DNA of 64,000 bases from an uncultured Muribaculaceae bacterium (lineage in GTDB: Bacteria; Bacteroidota; Bacteroidia; Bacteroidales; Muribaculaceae): assembly GCA_910576775.1 (NCBI GenBank), contig CAJTJV010000008.1:1-64000 (forward strand), in the 5' to 3' direction. The notes under the pieces were generated by a model, which saw only the letters and a list, made by a program, of their open reading frames with translations, was not told where the DNA came from and did no database searches. Of this stretch, positions 51,704 through 60,391 are shown piece by piece (the stretch's first letter is position 1; the number at the start of each line of letters is the position of its first letter). Made by a program: the position numbers and the translations under genes.

Positions 51704-51711
51704 CAAAGTTA
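51704..51711 (-). promoter_or_regulatory. Likely -7 box of the psd operon
   Basis: Minus-strand TAACTTTG about 25 nt before the psd start. A T-rich stretch lies upstream, but a TTTG at the right distance is not clear. No gene is seen in the rest of 51681-51828. Confidence 0.5.
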
Positions 51712-51828
51712 ATAAAAAATTTTAAAAACAAGCCACGGAGGAATAATTTTAAGCATATTTCATTGGGATTATGCCGATTTTTCGTGAATACCGTCCGTCA
51801 AGACGGCAATGCGGGCGATTACCGTATT

Positions 51829-52566
51829 CTATAAATCAAGCCTGAGACGGCGCCAGCAACTGTCAGGAATCATTCTCCACAGAGCTGTCACAACAGCCCA
51901 GCGGGAATCGATAACCTTCACCCTGGGTGCTTTAAGAATCGCTTTCTCCAGGCGCGGCGCGATATAATCGACACTCATCTCAAGAGGATAGTTCCTGTTG
52001 CCGGCAAGAAGAGGTGTATCAACAAAACCGGGACGGATGTCGGTAATGGATACATTCACATGCTGGCGGTACGCAAGCTGGTCGAGTGCCTGGAGGTATG
52101 TCCACTGATAGCGTTTTGAGGCACTGTAGGTAGCCGACACTCCGATTCCTTTTGTACCGGCGACGGATGTTATCACTGATATATGGCCGCAGTGAAGATT
52201 GGCAGTCTGTTTATAATATTTATAAGCGGCGTTCACTATCCTTGTGAAACCAAGCACATTGACAGAAATTGTCTCTTCATCTCGCGCGGCATCAAGTTCA
52301 GGATTGCTCCATCCGCATCCTGAAGCATATAGCAGATAGTCCATCCCGTCAATAAGCTCGACAAGCTTGTAAAAACGGTCGACGGCATCGGCCTCCGTAA
52401 CATCAATAGTCATATACTCTATCCTGTCGGGGTACAATGCCTTCACCTCTTTCAGCCTGTCCTCACGTCGCGCCGCAATTCCGACACGCCATCCCATTCG
52501 GGCAAAATCCGTTGCCACGCGCATACCCATACCTGAGGATGCGCCAATTATTATAATCTTTTTCAT
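51829..52566 (-). CDS. Short-chain dehydrogenase/reductase
   Basis: A 245-aa SDR with the cofactor motif GASSGMGMRVA near residue 8, catalytic Ser (ITSVAG) and YSASK. The classical residues are intact. RREDRLKE suggests NADPH. The substrate is unknown; it follows two envelope-protein genes by 2 nt and is last in their operon. Confidence 0.88.
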   Translation of the reverse strand: MKKIIIIGASSGMGMRVATDFARMGWRVGIAARREDRLKEVKALYPDRIEYMTIDVTEADAVDRFYKLVELIDGMDYLLYASGCGWSNPELDAARDEETISVNVLGFTRIVNAAYKYYKQTANLHCGHISVITSVAGTKGIGVSATYSASKRYQWTYLQALDQLAYRQHVNVSITDIRPGFVDTPLLAGNRNYPLEMSVDYIAPRLEKAILKAPRVKVIDSRWAVVTALWRMIPDSCWRRLRLDL

Positions 52567-52568
52567 GT

Positions 52569-53516
52569 TCAGTCAGTTATACTGTTCTCCGATGATTGTG
52601 CCGGAAGCTCTGCCGCCCCGGGCTCTTCATTAATAACGGCATCGTCCTTAGGCTTGTTCAGTTTCGAAAGCGGCAAAGTATATGATACAGAGAAACTGCC
52701 TGAAATAGCTCCGGGAGACCCGAAACCGGGCACATACCACGGATCGCCATATTCGCAATGACTGCGGTGAAGGATTGACTTATAGCGGACAGTCCACCCG
52801 GCAGATATAGGTCCCCATATTTTCACACGCAGACCTGCAACGACCTCCAACCAACCGACTGTTGCATGCTGAGCCGGAATATTGAAAGACGCGCCGTCTC
52901 CCCAGTAACCCGGCTTCAGACTGACGTCATCGACAGAATAGCTGAACGGCGAAAAACCGTAGCGCACTCCGGCGAAAAAACTATAGTCGGGATTGGAGTT
53001 AAACAGGAAATTATAATTGGCTCCGATACGGAAATACACACTCAGCGGCGACCGGTAGGTGAAATTCATTCCCGCAGGAGTGTTCTTCGCCGTTCCGAGG
53101 CCGACTTCGACTACAGGTTTGTATCTGTTATGAAGCGATAGCTCCACCCATGCATCGGCAATACCATATTTCTGGCCAAAAGCACGCATCACGGGATCCC
53201 ATACATTCACACCAACCGTAAGGGCATGAAAAAGCGGATATTCCATTTTGGGTACACGGCTGATAACGGTACTGTCAATCCACTCATCACCGGTTATCGA
53301 ATCCACATAAACCATGAACCCGTCATTGTTGACATATGTCTTAGGGCGCTTGCGCATCTGCGCATTGAAACGTGCCGTATCACCCTCCGTCTCGTTGATT
53401 GGCTGCGTCACAGCGGCCGCTGTGTTGACTGCGCTCGCACGTCGTTTCTGTCTCGCCCAAGCCGGAGCAAGAGCCAGAAGAAATATAAGTGCCATTGTTA
53501 TCAACCTCGATTTCAT
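52569..53516 (-). CDS. Outer-membrane protein (DUF6048-like)
   Basis: A 315-aa protein with a signal peptide (MKSRLITMALIFLLALAPAWA), a 60-residue linker and a barrel of about eight strands (SVYFRIGANYNFLF, YSFFAGVRYGFSPF) that ends ISGSFSVSYTLPL plus a disordered tail. It matches the Bacteroidetes family DUF6048 in length and pattern, as far as I remember. It overlaps the small lipoprotein gene (TAATG). Confidence 0.65.
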   Translation of the reverse strand: MKSRLITMALIFLLALAPAWARQKRRASAVNTAAAVTQPINETEGDTARFNAQMRKRPKTYVNNDGFMVYVDSITGDEWIDSTVISRVPKMEYPLFHALTVGVNVWDPVMRAFGQKYGIADAWVELSLHNRYKPVVEVGLGTAKNTPAGMNFTYRSPLSVYFRIGANYNFLFNSNPDYSFFAGVRYGFSPFSYSVDDVSLKPGYWGDGASFNIPAQHATVGWLEVVAGLRVKIWGPISAGWTVRYKSILHRSHCEYGDPWYVPGFGSPGAISGSFSVSYTLPLSKLNKPKDDAVINEEPGAAELPAQSSENSITD

Positions 53517-54019
53517 TATTCTGTTTCGGGCGGGGCGTCGACAGTACGGACATATATGCGTATCTGCTCTATATTGACATTGGTTATCAGGGAATCCGCA
53601 ACTACGACAGAGTCCAGCAGATGCGTTGTCGATTTACACCTGTTTATGCGGTAACGGTACATTGCACCGCATTCCTCTGAAGCAAAGAACGGCTCCGATG
53701 TATAATAGAATTCTATTGTATCGTTGAACTCAGGCGTGCTGATTCCATCCTGTGTATAGTGAAAGCACCATGCCGTTGTATTCTGAGTGGAGCGCATCGG
53801 CAGGTATACACTGTTCATCACCGTTCCGGCCTTAACAAGAATGGAATCATTTGTCACTCCTACACCCGTGATCTCCAAGGTACTGATTGATATCTGCTGT
53901 TTCGTAGCCGAGGAATAGAAGCCTGCCAAAGGGATGGAACTCTGATTGTCGAGGCATCCGGAAGTGTTGCATCCGGCGAGAAGCAACGCGGCAGTGGCTA
54001 TCGGCAGCAGGCTTTTCAT
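53516..54019 (-). CDS. Lipoprotein (DUF6452-like)
   Basis: A 167-aa protein with a lipoprotein signal (LLPIATAALLLAGC) and a beta-rich mature domain. DUF6452-type proteins commonly precede a DUF6048-type barrel, as here, so the two may form an outer-membrane pair. Family assignment rests on memory of the pairing. The start overlaps the nitroreductase stop by 4 nt. Confidence 0.6.
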   Translation of the reverse strand: MKSLLPIATAALLLAGCNTSGCLDNQSSIPLAGFYSSATKQQISISTLEITGVGVTNDSILVKAGTVMNSVYLPMRSTQNTTAWCFHYTQDGISTPEFNDTIEFYYTSEPFFASEECGAMYRYRINRCKSTTHLLDSVVVADSLITNVNIEQIRIYVRTVDAPPETE

Positions 54020-54546
54020 CGTGCGATAAGGATATCGGAAAGTTCCTTGCGTTTCTTATCGGGTGCTACAGAACCTTCGGCCGGGTGTCCGAGCGGCACG
54101 ATGGCGACAGGAACGATACTCTCATCAAGGTGCAACCCATCGCGAAGTTTCGCAGGATCGAAATTGCACACCCAGCAGGTGCCGAGATTGCGTGCGGCGG
54201 CAGCCAGGCAAAGATGTTCGGTCGCGATAGCGACATCCACATCGATATGTGAATGCGAATCGAACGGCCGCACCCAACCTTCAGCAGGGACACCCAACAT
54301 CAGTAAATATACGGGTGCTGTCCGGATCCAGTCTCTGGTATAGGAATTTATTACGGCTTCGCGGCCTTCGGCATCATCGGCTCCTATAATCATGATACGC
54401 CATGGCTGACGGTTACACGCCGACGGGGCGAGACGAACCTGCTCAAGAATATACGCCATATCGGCATCACTTACCTTTTCGGGCGAATATGCGCGACAGG
54501 AATAACGTCCGGAAACAATACCGGAGAATATATCTGCTTTATTCAT
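54016..54546 (-). CDS. Nitroreductase-family FMN enzyme
   Basis: A 176-aa flavoprotein. RYSCRAYSPEKVSD near the N-terminus binds FMN phosphate; APSACNRQPWRIMII and LGTCWVCNFDPAKL are family motifs. It reduces nitro or quinone-type compounds with NAD(P)H; the true substrate is unknown. It lies 6 nt after the glycosyltransferase gene. Confidence 0.88.
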   Translation of the reverse strand: MNKADIFSGIVSGRYSCRAYSPEKVSDADMAYILEQVRLAPSACNRQPWRIMIIGADDAEGREAVINSYTRDWIRTAPVYLLMLGVPAEGWVRPFDSHSHIDVDVAIATEHLCLAAAARNLGTCWVCNFDPAKLRDGLHLDESIVPVAIVPLGHPAEGSVAPDKKRKELSDILIAR

Positions 54547-54552
54547 AACAAT

Positions 54553-55524
54553 TCAGTCTTTGGGGGCTAAATCAATTTCCTCTTCTATCTCATAATCGTT
54601 GCGTTTAGGAGAATTCCGCACAACAAGCTCGCCGAGAAAACCTGTAAGGAACAGCTGAGAGCCAAGCAGCATCAGTACAAGCGATATAAAGAAATACGGA
54701 GAATCGGTAACGAGCGTATAACGCATGCCCACATGCATATGATAGAGTTTCAAGGCTCCCACCATCACCACAGCCACGAATCCGAGAAAAAACATCAGGC
54801 TGCCGAGCAAACCGAAGAAATGCATAGGCTTACGACCGAATTTACCGGTGAACCACAACGTCAGAAGGTCGAGATAACCGTTTACAAAACGATCCAGACC
54901 GAACTTAGTCTTGCCGTATTTGCGAGCACGGTGCTGCACAACTTTCTCACCTATACGGTTGAATCCGGCCTGCTTCGCGAGATAAGGGATATAACGGTGC
55001 ATATCACCATAAACCTCTATATGCTTCACCACAGCAGAACGATATGCCTTGAGACCGCAGTTGAAATCATGAAGATTCCCGATTCCACTAACACGACGCG
55101 CCGTTGCATTGAACAGCTTTGTGGGAATCGTCTTCGACAATGGATCATAGCGTTTTTTCTTGAATCCGCTCACAAGGTCGTAGCCATCCTCGGTAATCAT
55201 CCTGTAAAGTTCCGGTATTTCATCGGGACTATCCTGAAGATCCGCGTCCATAGTAATAACAACCTTGCCACGAGCCATGCGGAAGCCCGTATTCAACGCA
55301 GGGCTCTTGCCGTAGTTGCGGCGAAACGAAGCCCCGCGGACATGTTCGGGGTCGGACTGCGCAAGGCTCTGTATCACTCTCCATGAGGCATCGGAAGAGC
55401 CGTCATCAACAAATATCACCTCGTAAGAGAAATGGTGTTCATGCATCACTCGCTGAATCCAGGTATAAAGTTCCGGCAGCGATTCTTCTTCATTATATAA
55501 AGGTATTACAACGGAAATATCCAT
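54553..55524 (-). CDS. Polyprenyl-phosphate-type glycosyltransferase (GT2, GtrB/ArnC/DPM1 family)
   Basis: About 323 aa. The GT-A domain has VVIPLYNEEESLPEL, VDDGSSD and the DADLQD metal site, followed by two C-terminal helices (FFGLLGSLMFFLGFVAVVM, FISLVLMLLGSQLFLTGF). Such enzymes put a sugar on undecaprenyl phosphate for cell-envelope glycans. The ATG at 55524 is preferred; one at 55542 would overlap DUF4199. A partner flippase of the GtrA type is at 44050, but linkage is speculative. Confidence 0.9.
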   Translation of the reverse strand: MDISVVIPLYNEEESLPELYTWIQRVMHEHHFSYEVIFVDDGSSDASWRVIQSLAQSDPEHVRGASFRRNYGKSPALNTGFRMARGKVVITMDADLQDSPDEIPELYRMITEDGYDLVSGFKKKRYDPLSKTIPTKLFNATARRVSGIGNLHDFNCGLKAYRSAVVKHIEVYGDMHRYIPYLAKQAGFNRIGEKVVQHRARKYGKTKFGLDRFVNGYLDLLTLWFTGKFGRKPMHFFGLLGSLMFFLGFVAVVMVGALKLYHMHVGMRYTLVTDSPYFFISLVLMLLGSQLFLTGFLGELVVRNSPKRNDYEIEEEIDLAPKD

Positions 55525-55526
55525 TT

Positions 55527-56102
55527 CTATGAGAGATTGCATTTATTATTGCGGTATTGCTCCATGCGCCTGCGGGTACTGAGCGCGATAGCCAAAAACA
55601 GGGAGAGTAAAGTACCGGCCACAATGTTGAACGATATTATATTCGCAGCAATATCTGCCGGAGTAGGCAGAGCGCCTTCATCGCGTAAGCGGGCAATGGT
55701 ATCCGACAATACCGCAGCCTCGGACGTATTCATAGCGGAAAGCAGTTCAATGGTACTCTGAACCTGATTATAAATAAAATCCGGAAATGCGAACCGAAGC
55801 AGACAATACGCCATCACAGCCGGCAACAGGCTTCCGAGAAAAAATGATGCAATCCCTTCCGCCCATATCTCGGCAAACGAGAGATTGCTTCCGTTGCGCC
55901 GACAGTTACGGCTCAGAATGCGGTAAACGACGAAAGGCATGGCAATTGCACCGATAAGAAAAAGCTGCGCGAGTAACGGTACGGCAGTGCCGGCTCCGAG
56001 AAGGAGCAGCAACAGGCATATGAAGCACGATATATATAATCCGTTTTCAGCGGCTCGTGCCGTTATAGGGCGCGGCGGTACCTTATATGGGGATTCTGTC
56101 AT
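55527..56102 (-). CDS. DUF4199-family membrane protein
   Basis: A 191-aa protein with four transmembrane helices (about 20-40, 45-62, 80-105 and 155-175). This matches the Bacteroidetes DUF4199 family, usually directly before a GT2 gene as here. Function unknown. It is first in the operon 56102 to 51829. A -7 box TAATTTTG lies at 56134-56127. Confidence 0.8.
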   Translation of the reverse strand: MTESPYKVPPRPITARAAENGLYISCFICLLLLLLGAGTAVPLLAQLFLIGAIAMPFVVYRILSRNCRRNGSNLSFAEIWAEGIASFFLGSLLPAVMAYCLLRFAFPDFIYNQVQSTIELLSAMNTSEAAVLSDTIARLRDEGALPTPADIAANIISFNIVAGTLLSLFLAIALSTRRRMEQYRNNKCNLS

Positions 56103-56218
56103 TATTTTTCACATTTAATCAGATTACAAAATTAGAAAAAAATATTCATTTTTCATCCGCATCGCCTATCTTAATTGTTATAATCTGAAAAGCGATTCAA
56201 AATTATCAGAATAATATT

Positions 56219-56848
56219 ATGAAAGGAAAAAATTTAATCCTCATTGGAGTATTAGTGTTCGCAGTAGGACTGCTGCTTACTATCTTCAGACATTCTTTGG
56301 CCAATGGCGGTATAGTACGTCTGGCCGGCATAATATTCGTCGGCGCCGGAGTTCTCAATCTGACAGTATTTTTAGCTTCGCGCGACAAGGATGGACGTTC
56401 GCGCATGGGCGCCCTCGGCACAGCCTTCGGATGGATATCCTCGGCAGCAGCCGTTGTCCTCGGACTGTCGATGCTCATTTTCAAAGACGCATTCGTGGCT
56501 CTGATAGGGTTTATGTTCGGCGTGCTTCTGCTTTTCGCCGCTTTGTTCCAGATTTTCCTCTTGCTCTTCGGCAGCCGTCCGACCCGCATATCAAACTGGT
56601 TCTTTATCGTTCCAGCAGTCATCATAGGCGCAGCTATATACATATTTCTGCGCAAGCCCGACACCGCCGGAGAAACGACCGATCTGCTTGTGACCGGCAT
56701 ATCCCTGATGGTATTCGGAACAGCGACGGTAATTGAGGGGAGCATGGTGGGACAATCCAACAGAATGCTCCAAAACTCCACCAACCAAACCGTGATAGAT
56801 GAAAAACATACCGCACCACAAAACGACCAACCCGCAGAAAAGAAATAG
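56219..56848 (+). CDS. Small multi-helix membrane protein (HdeD/DUF308-like)
   Basis: A 209-aa protein with about six helices in pairs (LILIGVLVFAVGLLLTIF, LAGIIFVGAGVLNLTVF, AAAVVLGLSMLIF, VALIGFMFGVLLLFAALF) and a hydrophilic Gln/Asn-rich tail. The repeated Gly-containing helix pairs resemble the HdeD/DUF308 family. A membrane stress role is possible; it is not shown. It stands alone with its own promoter. Confidence 0.65.
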   Translation: MKGKNLILIGVLVFAVGLLLTIFRHSLANGGIVRLAGIIFVGAGVLNLTVFLASRDKDGRSRMGALGTAFGWISSAAAVVLGLSMLIFKDAFVALIGFMFGVLLLFAALFQIFLLLFGSRPTRISNWFFIVPAVIIGAAIYIFLRKPDTAGETTDLLVTGISLMVFGTATVIEGSMVGQSNRMLQNSTNQTVIDEKHTAPQNDQPAEKK

Positions 56849-57070
56849 CAGCACAAGACTCGTCGGAAGACGTACAATAATGCTCAAAAATGCTAAAACA
56901 CCACAAATTCATACAAATATGCGGTGTCATAAGCAATTTTGAGCCTTATTTTTATGCTTCATTAGAAAAAAATTACGATATTTGCACCGCAAATAAGGAA
57001 TATTGCCTCGGAAGGCAATTTACTTAGGCAGATTACCTAAATTACCAATCGAACAAAAAGTATAACAAAA

Positions 57071-57346
57071 ATGACTAAAGCAGACATCGTAAACGAGATT
57101 TCGAAAAGCACTGGTCTCGATAAAGCTGAAGTTCTCACCACCATCGAACGCTTTATGGAAGTCGTAAAAGACTCCCTCGGCAACGGCGAAAACGTATACC
57201 TCCGCGGTTTCGGCAGCTTCATAATCAAAGTTCGTTCGCAGAAGACTGCACGTAACATCTCCAAAAAAACCACTATCATCATCCCCGAACACAAGATTCC
57301 GGCATTCAAGCCCAGCCGCGTGTTCATGGACGAGGTAAAAAAATAA
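57071..57346 (+). CDS. HU-family DNA-binding protein
   Basis: A 91-aa protein of the HU/IHF type: ADIVNEISKSTG, then VYLRGFGSFIIK and the arm ARNISKKTTIIIPEHKIPAFKPS. It bends and compacts DNA. It is probably expressed strongly, with a leader of about 80 nt whose promoter (a near-consensus GATATTTG at 56978-56992) lies upstream. Confidence 0.92.
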   Translation: MTKADIVNEISKSTGLDKAEVLTTIERFMEVVKDSLGNGENVYLRGFGSFIIKVRSQKTARNISKKTTIIIPEHKIPAFKPSRVFMDEVKK

Positions 57347-57425
57347 TATACGCACCAGTCACAGGTGCCTCTGCCCTGTGATAAAGCGACAATACGATTA
57401 ATTAACCACCTAACGCGTTACAACA

Positions 57426-57515
57426 ATGCCCAGCGGAAAGAAAAGAAAAGGCCATAAGATGGCTACCCACAAGCGCAAAAAACGCCTGAGAAAGAATCGT
57501 CATAAGAAGAAATAA
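57426..57515 (+). CDS. 29-aa basic protein (AURKAIP1/COX24-type, bS22-like)
   Basis: MPSGKKRKGHKMATHKRKKR and a further nine Lys/Arg-rich residues, then a stop. This is the small AURKAIP1/COX24 domain protein found in Bacteroidetes and as bS22 in actinobacterial ribosomes. It is thought to be a ribosomal protein of the small subunit. Short and easy to miss. It lies between HU and RNase E/G, and a GC-rich hairpin follows it. Confidence 0.85.
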   Translation: MPSGKKRKGHKMATHKRKKRLRKNRHKKK

Positions 57516-57521
57516 ACCTGC

Positions 57522-57554
57522 TGCCGACCGCCCCTGCGTGGAAAACGGTCGGCA
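57522..57554 (+). terminator. GC-rich hairpin after the bS22-like gene
   Basis: Stem TGCCGACCG/CGGTCGGCA with a 15-nt loop; no T-run follows. It is a terminator or an RNA-stabilising hairpin. The rest of 57555-57745 has no gene that I can support. Confidence 0.5.
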
Positions 57555-57745
57555 CACAAGTTTACATTCTTCTGAGACGCCAGTCTCCTTGGCACACAAG
57601 AGCAAACTTCGCTCAGCGGCATCTACCGGTAGCCGCAGCGGAGATTTGTTCTTTTATAGAGCTGCCGCAAGGCACACCGACCTCCTCGGGCAAGCCGATT
57701 CAGCTGCCCCGGCCACATCTATTTTATTATCAATACAATCATCAA

Positions 57746-59755
57746 ATGAAAAGCGAACTCATCGTAGACGTACAGGCCTCCGAAATCACCGTCGCCCTCC
57801 TCGAGGACGGCAGATTGGTGTCGCTTCAGAAAGAAGCCCGGAATATCGCCTATGCCGTCGGCGACATCTATCTGGCAAAAGTGAAAAAACTTATGCCCGG
57901 TCTGAATGCCGCATTCGTAAACGTGGGGTTCGAAAAAGATGCATTCCTTCATTATCTGGATCTCGGAGCCAATTTCGGTTCATACTCCGAGTTCCTCTCC
58001 CAGCTATTGACCGATAAAAAGCGTCTTCCGAAGCTATCGGCCATGAAGCTGAAACCTGAAATCGACAAACACGGTTCCATCATCGACGCTCTCAAACCGG
58101 GGCAGGAGCTTCTTGTTCAGATTGTCAAAGAGCCAATATCGTCGAAAGGCCCCCGCCTGACGACAGAACTGTCGCTCACGGGGCGCTATCTGGTACTCAC
58201 ACCTTTCTGCGACAAAATTTCCATATCACAGAAAATTAAGTCCGCTGAAGAAAGACTAAGGCTCCGAAAGCTCATAGAGTTCCTCAAACCCAAAAATTTC
58301 GGTGTTATCGTCCGCACGTCGGCAGAAAGCAAGAACAGCGCAGAACTCGACGCAGAACTCAAGACACTGCTTCAGGCTTTCGACGACGCATGCGCCAAAG
58401 CACAGCGTTCTGAGGCTCCCGCCCTCGTCTTTGAAGAAGAGAATCGAGCTGTAGCGATGCTTCGCGACGTATTCAGCCCCTCTTTCGAAGCCATTCACGT
58501 CAACGACCCCGATGTCTACGGACAGATTCAACGCTACGTGGGCATCATCGCCCCCGAAAGATGCGACATTGTAAAGCTTTACGATAAGGACATACCCGTT
58601 TTCGACCATTTCGGCATTTCAAGACAGATAAAATCATCGTTCGGAAAAACGGTATCGTTCAAATCGGGAGCATACATCATCATCGAACATACCGAAGCCC
58701 TTCATGTCATTGACGTCAACTCCGGCAACCGAGCCAAAGCGGGAACAGATCAGGAAACAAACGCTCTTGATGTTAATCTCCGCGCCGCAGACGAGATAGC
58801 CCGTCAGCTCCGTCTGCGCGACATGGGAGGTATCATAGTTGTCGATTTTATCGACATGGCGAAAGCAGAGCACCGCCAGCAGCTCTACGAGCACATGAAA
58901 GAAATAATGGCGAACGATCGCGCGCGACACAACATTCTGCCGCTGAGTAAATTCGGCCTTATGCAGATCACACGTCAACGTGTCCGTCCCGTACTTGACA
59001 TACACACCACCGAACAGTGCCCTTCGTGCTGCGGCAAAGGCGAGGTGCAACCCTCAATCCTTTTCACTGATACTCTTTTTGAAAAGCTACAATACATTAT
59101 CGAAACACTTGGCAAAAAAGATTTCATAATGTACGTACACCCTTACGTTGAAGCATATATCAAAAAAGGGTTGTTCACAAGCCTCTATAGCCGATGGCGA
59201 CGCAATCTCGGACGCCGGTTCAAAATCATAGCTGACGAATCGCTCGCTTATCTCCAATACCGCGTAGTCGACAAAGACCGCAACGAACTTAACCTCATCG
59301 ACGAGAAAGACTCCGGCAAAAGTTCGGCATCAAAAGCTGCCGCCAAAGCCGCACAACGCGGTTTCGATGACACAGACGATGCTCAAAAAAACGAGCAGCC
59401 TAAAAAGGCGCAGAAACAACAGAGCGCTAAAACGCCGGCTATTTCCGCATCGATCCCACCTAAAGAGGAAAAATCCCAGGAGAAGCCCAAAGAAAAAACC
59501 AAGCCCTCGCAGAAACCAAAGCAGCCCAAGGCTGCCGCCGAATCTGTGGAACCGATTACTGAACCGTCGAAATTACTCGTAGAAGCAGAAAAAGATTCTG
59601 TTTCAGAAGAAAATCAGACATCGGAAATACCCTATAACGACACAAAACCGAAACCCCGACGCCGCCACCGCCGCAAACCCAAGACAAAGACCGAAACGAC
59701 GGACAACACGGCAGACAACTCACCGACCCAATCGGGTACCGCCCCCAAGGAATAA
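57746..59755 (+). CDS. rng: RNase E/G family endoribonuclease with long C-terminal tail
   Basis: A 669-aa protein. S1 domain about residues 38-125, DNase I-like catalytic domain with Mg ligands D323 (VIDVNSGN) and D367 (VVDFIDM), and zinc-link CPSC at 425-428. The core ends near 525. Residues 530-669 are low-complexity, Lys/Pro/Glu-rich, with a basic patch PRRRHRRKPKTK, which resembles the RNase E scaffold tail more than RNase G. It cuts single-stranded RNA for mRNA decay and rRNA maturation. It follows the bS22-like gene by 230 nt. Confidence 0.92.
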   Translation: MKSELIVDVQASEITVALLEDGRLVSLQKEARNIAYAVGDIYLAKVKKLMPGLNAAFVNVGFEKDAFLHYLDLGANFGSYSEFLSQLLTDKKRLPKLSAMKLKPEIDKHGSIIDALKPGQELLVQIVKEPISSKGPRLTTELSLTGRYLVLTPFCDKISISQKIKSAEERLRLRKLIEFLKPKNFGVIVRTSAESKNSAELDAELKTLLQAFDDACAKAQRSEAPALVFEEENRAVAMLRDVFSPSFEAIHVNDPDVYGQIQRYVGIIAPERCDIVKLYDKDIPVFDHFGISRQIKSSFGKTVSFKSGAYIIIEHTEALHVIDVNSGNRAKAGTDQETNALDVNLRAADEIARQLRLRDMGGIIVVDFIDMAKAEHRQQLYEHMKEIMANDRARHNILPLSKFGLMQITRQRVRPVLDIHTTEQCPSCCGKGEVQPSILFTDTLFEKLQYIIETLGKKDFIMYVHPYVEAYIKKGLFTSLYSRWRRNLGRRFKIIADESLAYLQYRVVDKDRNELNLIDEKDSGKSSASKAAAKAAQRGFDDTDDAQKNEQPKKAQKQQSAKTPAISASIPPKEEKSQEKPKEKTKPSQKPKQPKAAAESVEPITEPSKLLVEAEKDSVSEENQTSEIPYNDTKPKPRRRHRRKPKTKTETTDNTADNSPTQSGTAPKE

Positions 59756-59773
59756 GCATCATCCCCACAAACA

Positions 59774-59807
59774 AGAGAACAGCGGGCATTTGTGCCGCTG
59801 TTCTTTT
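59774..59807 (+). terminator. Terminator of the RNase E/G gene
   Basis: Stem GAACAGCGG/CCGCTGTTC with a 10-nt loop, followed by TTTTGTT. Confidence 0.8.
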
Positions 59808-59899
59808 GTTAAAGAGTTTTTTGTCCCACCTAAATTCATAAAAACTGCAAATACTGAATCTGAACTGCCATCAGACAACTCATTTCATGCTCCAATATT

Positions 59900-60391
59900 T
59901 CATTTTTCCGAATTAATAGGTGCATAGCCTATTGCCGAATACTCACCTTTACTATCATACTCTCTCCAAACCGTAGCAATGATATTTTCTTTCTTATTTA
60001 CATAAACGTCTGCGTTTAAAACTACGCCCAAATATGTGTACTTATCATTGTCAATCAAATTCTCAACATCAATTAAATCCGCCGGAAACAACATCGATGA
60101 CGCTGACAGATGTCCGTTATCAAATGTATAGGAAACAATTGTGGATGTATTCGCATTTTTATAGACAAGTATGTCATTATCTGAATTTTCAAGCACATAT
60201 CCTTTCATATTCTTGGAGACGTCGGATTGGTTCATATCCCAGTCTACAAAAACAGTAGAAACCCCGTTCAAAGCATTCTCCAGTTGCTTATTACCGTTCA
60301 AATCGTCGCATGAAACAAACAAGGCAGACGAAACAACCGATAATAATAAAACTCCAATATAAATAAAGGAACTATAACCAAGCCTTTTCAT
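59900..60391 (-). CDS. Small lipoprotein of envelope cassette
   Basis: A 163-aa protein with a lipoprotein signal (IYIGVLLLSVVSSALFVSC). The mature domain is beta-rich and acidic, with no family that I recognise. The ATG at 60391 overlaps the stop of the BIG_2 gene by one base. The block 59900-62504 is more AT-rich than its neighbours. Confidence 0.6.
   Translation of the reverse strand: MKRLGYSSFIYIGVLLLSVVSSALFVSCDDLNGNKQLENALNGVSTVFVDWDMNQSDVSKNMKGYVLENSDNDILVYKNANTSTIVSYTFDNGHLSASSMLFPADLIDVENLIDNDKYTYLGVVLNADVYVNKKENIIATVWREYDSKGEYSAIGYAPINSEK

Noticed and set aside
44050..55524. GtrA (44050) and GtrB-like (54553) as one serotype-conversion cassette
   Set aside because: They are about 10 kb apart in different operons, so a joint function cannot be supported from this sequence.
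56219..56848. Reading frames on the minus strand over this gene
   Set aside because: They lack start signals and family features; the plus-strand membrane protein explains the region.
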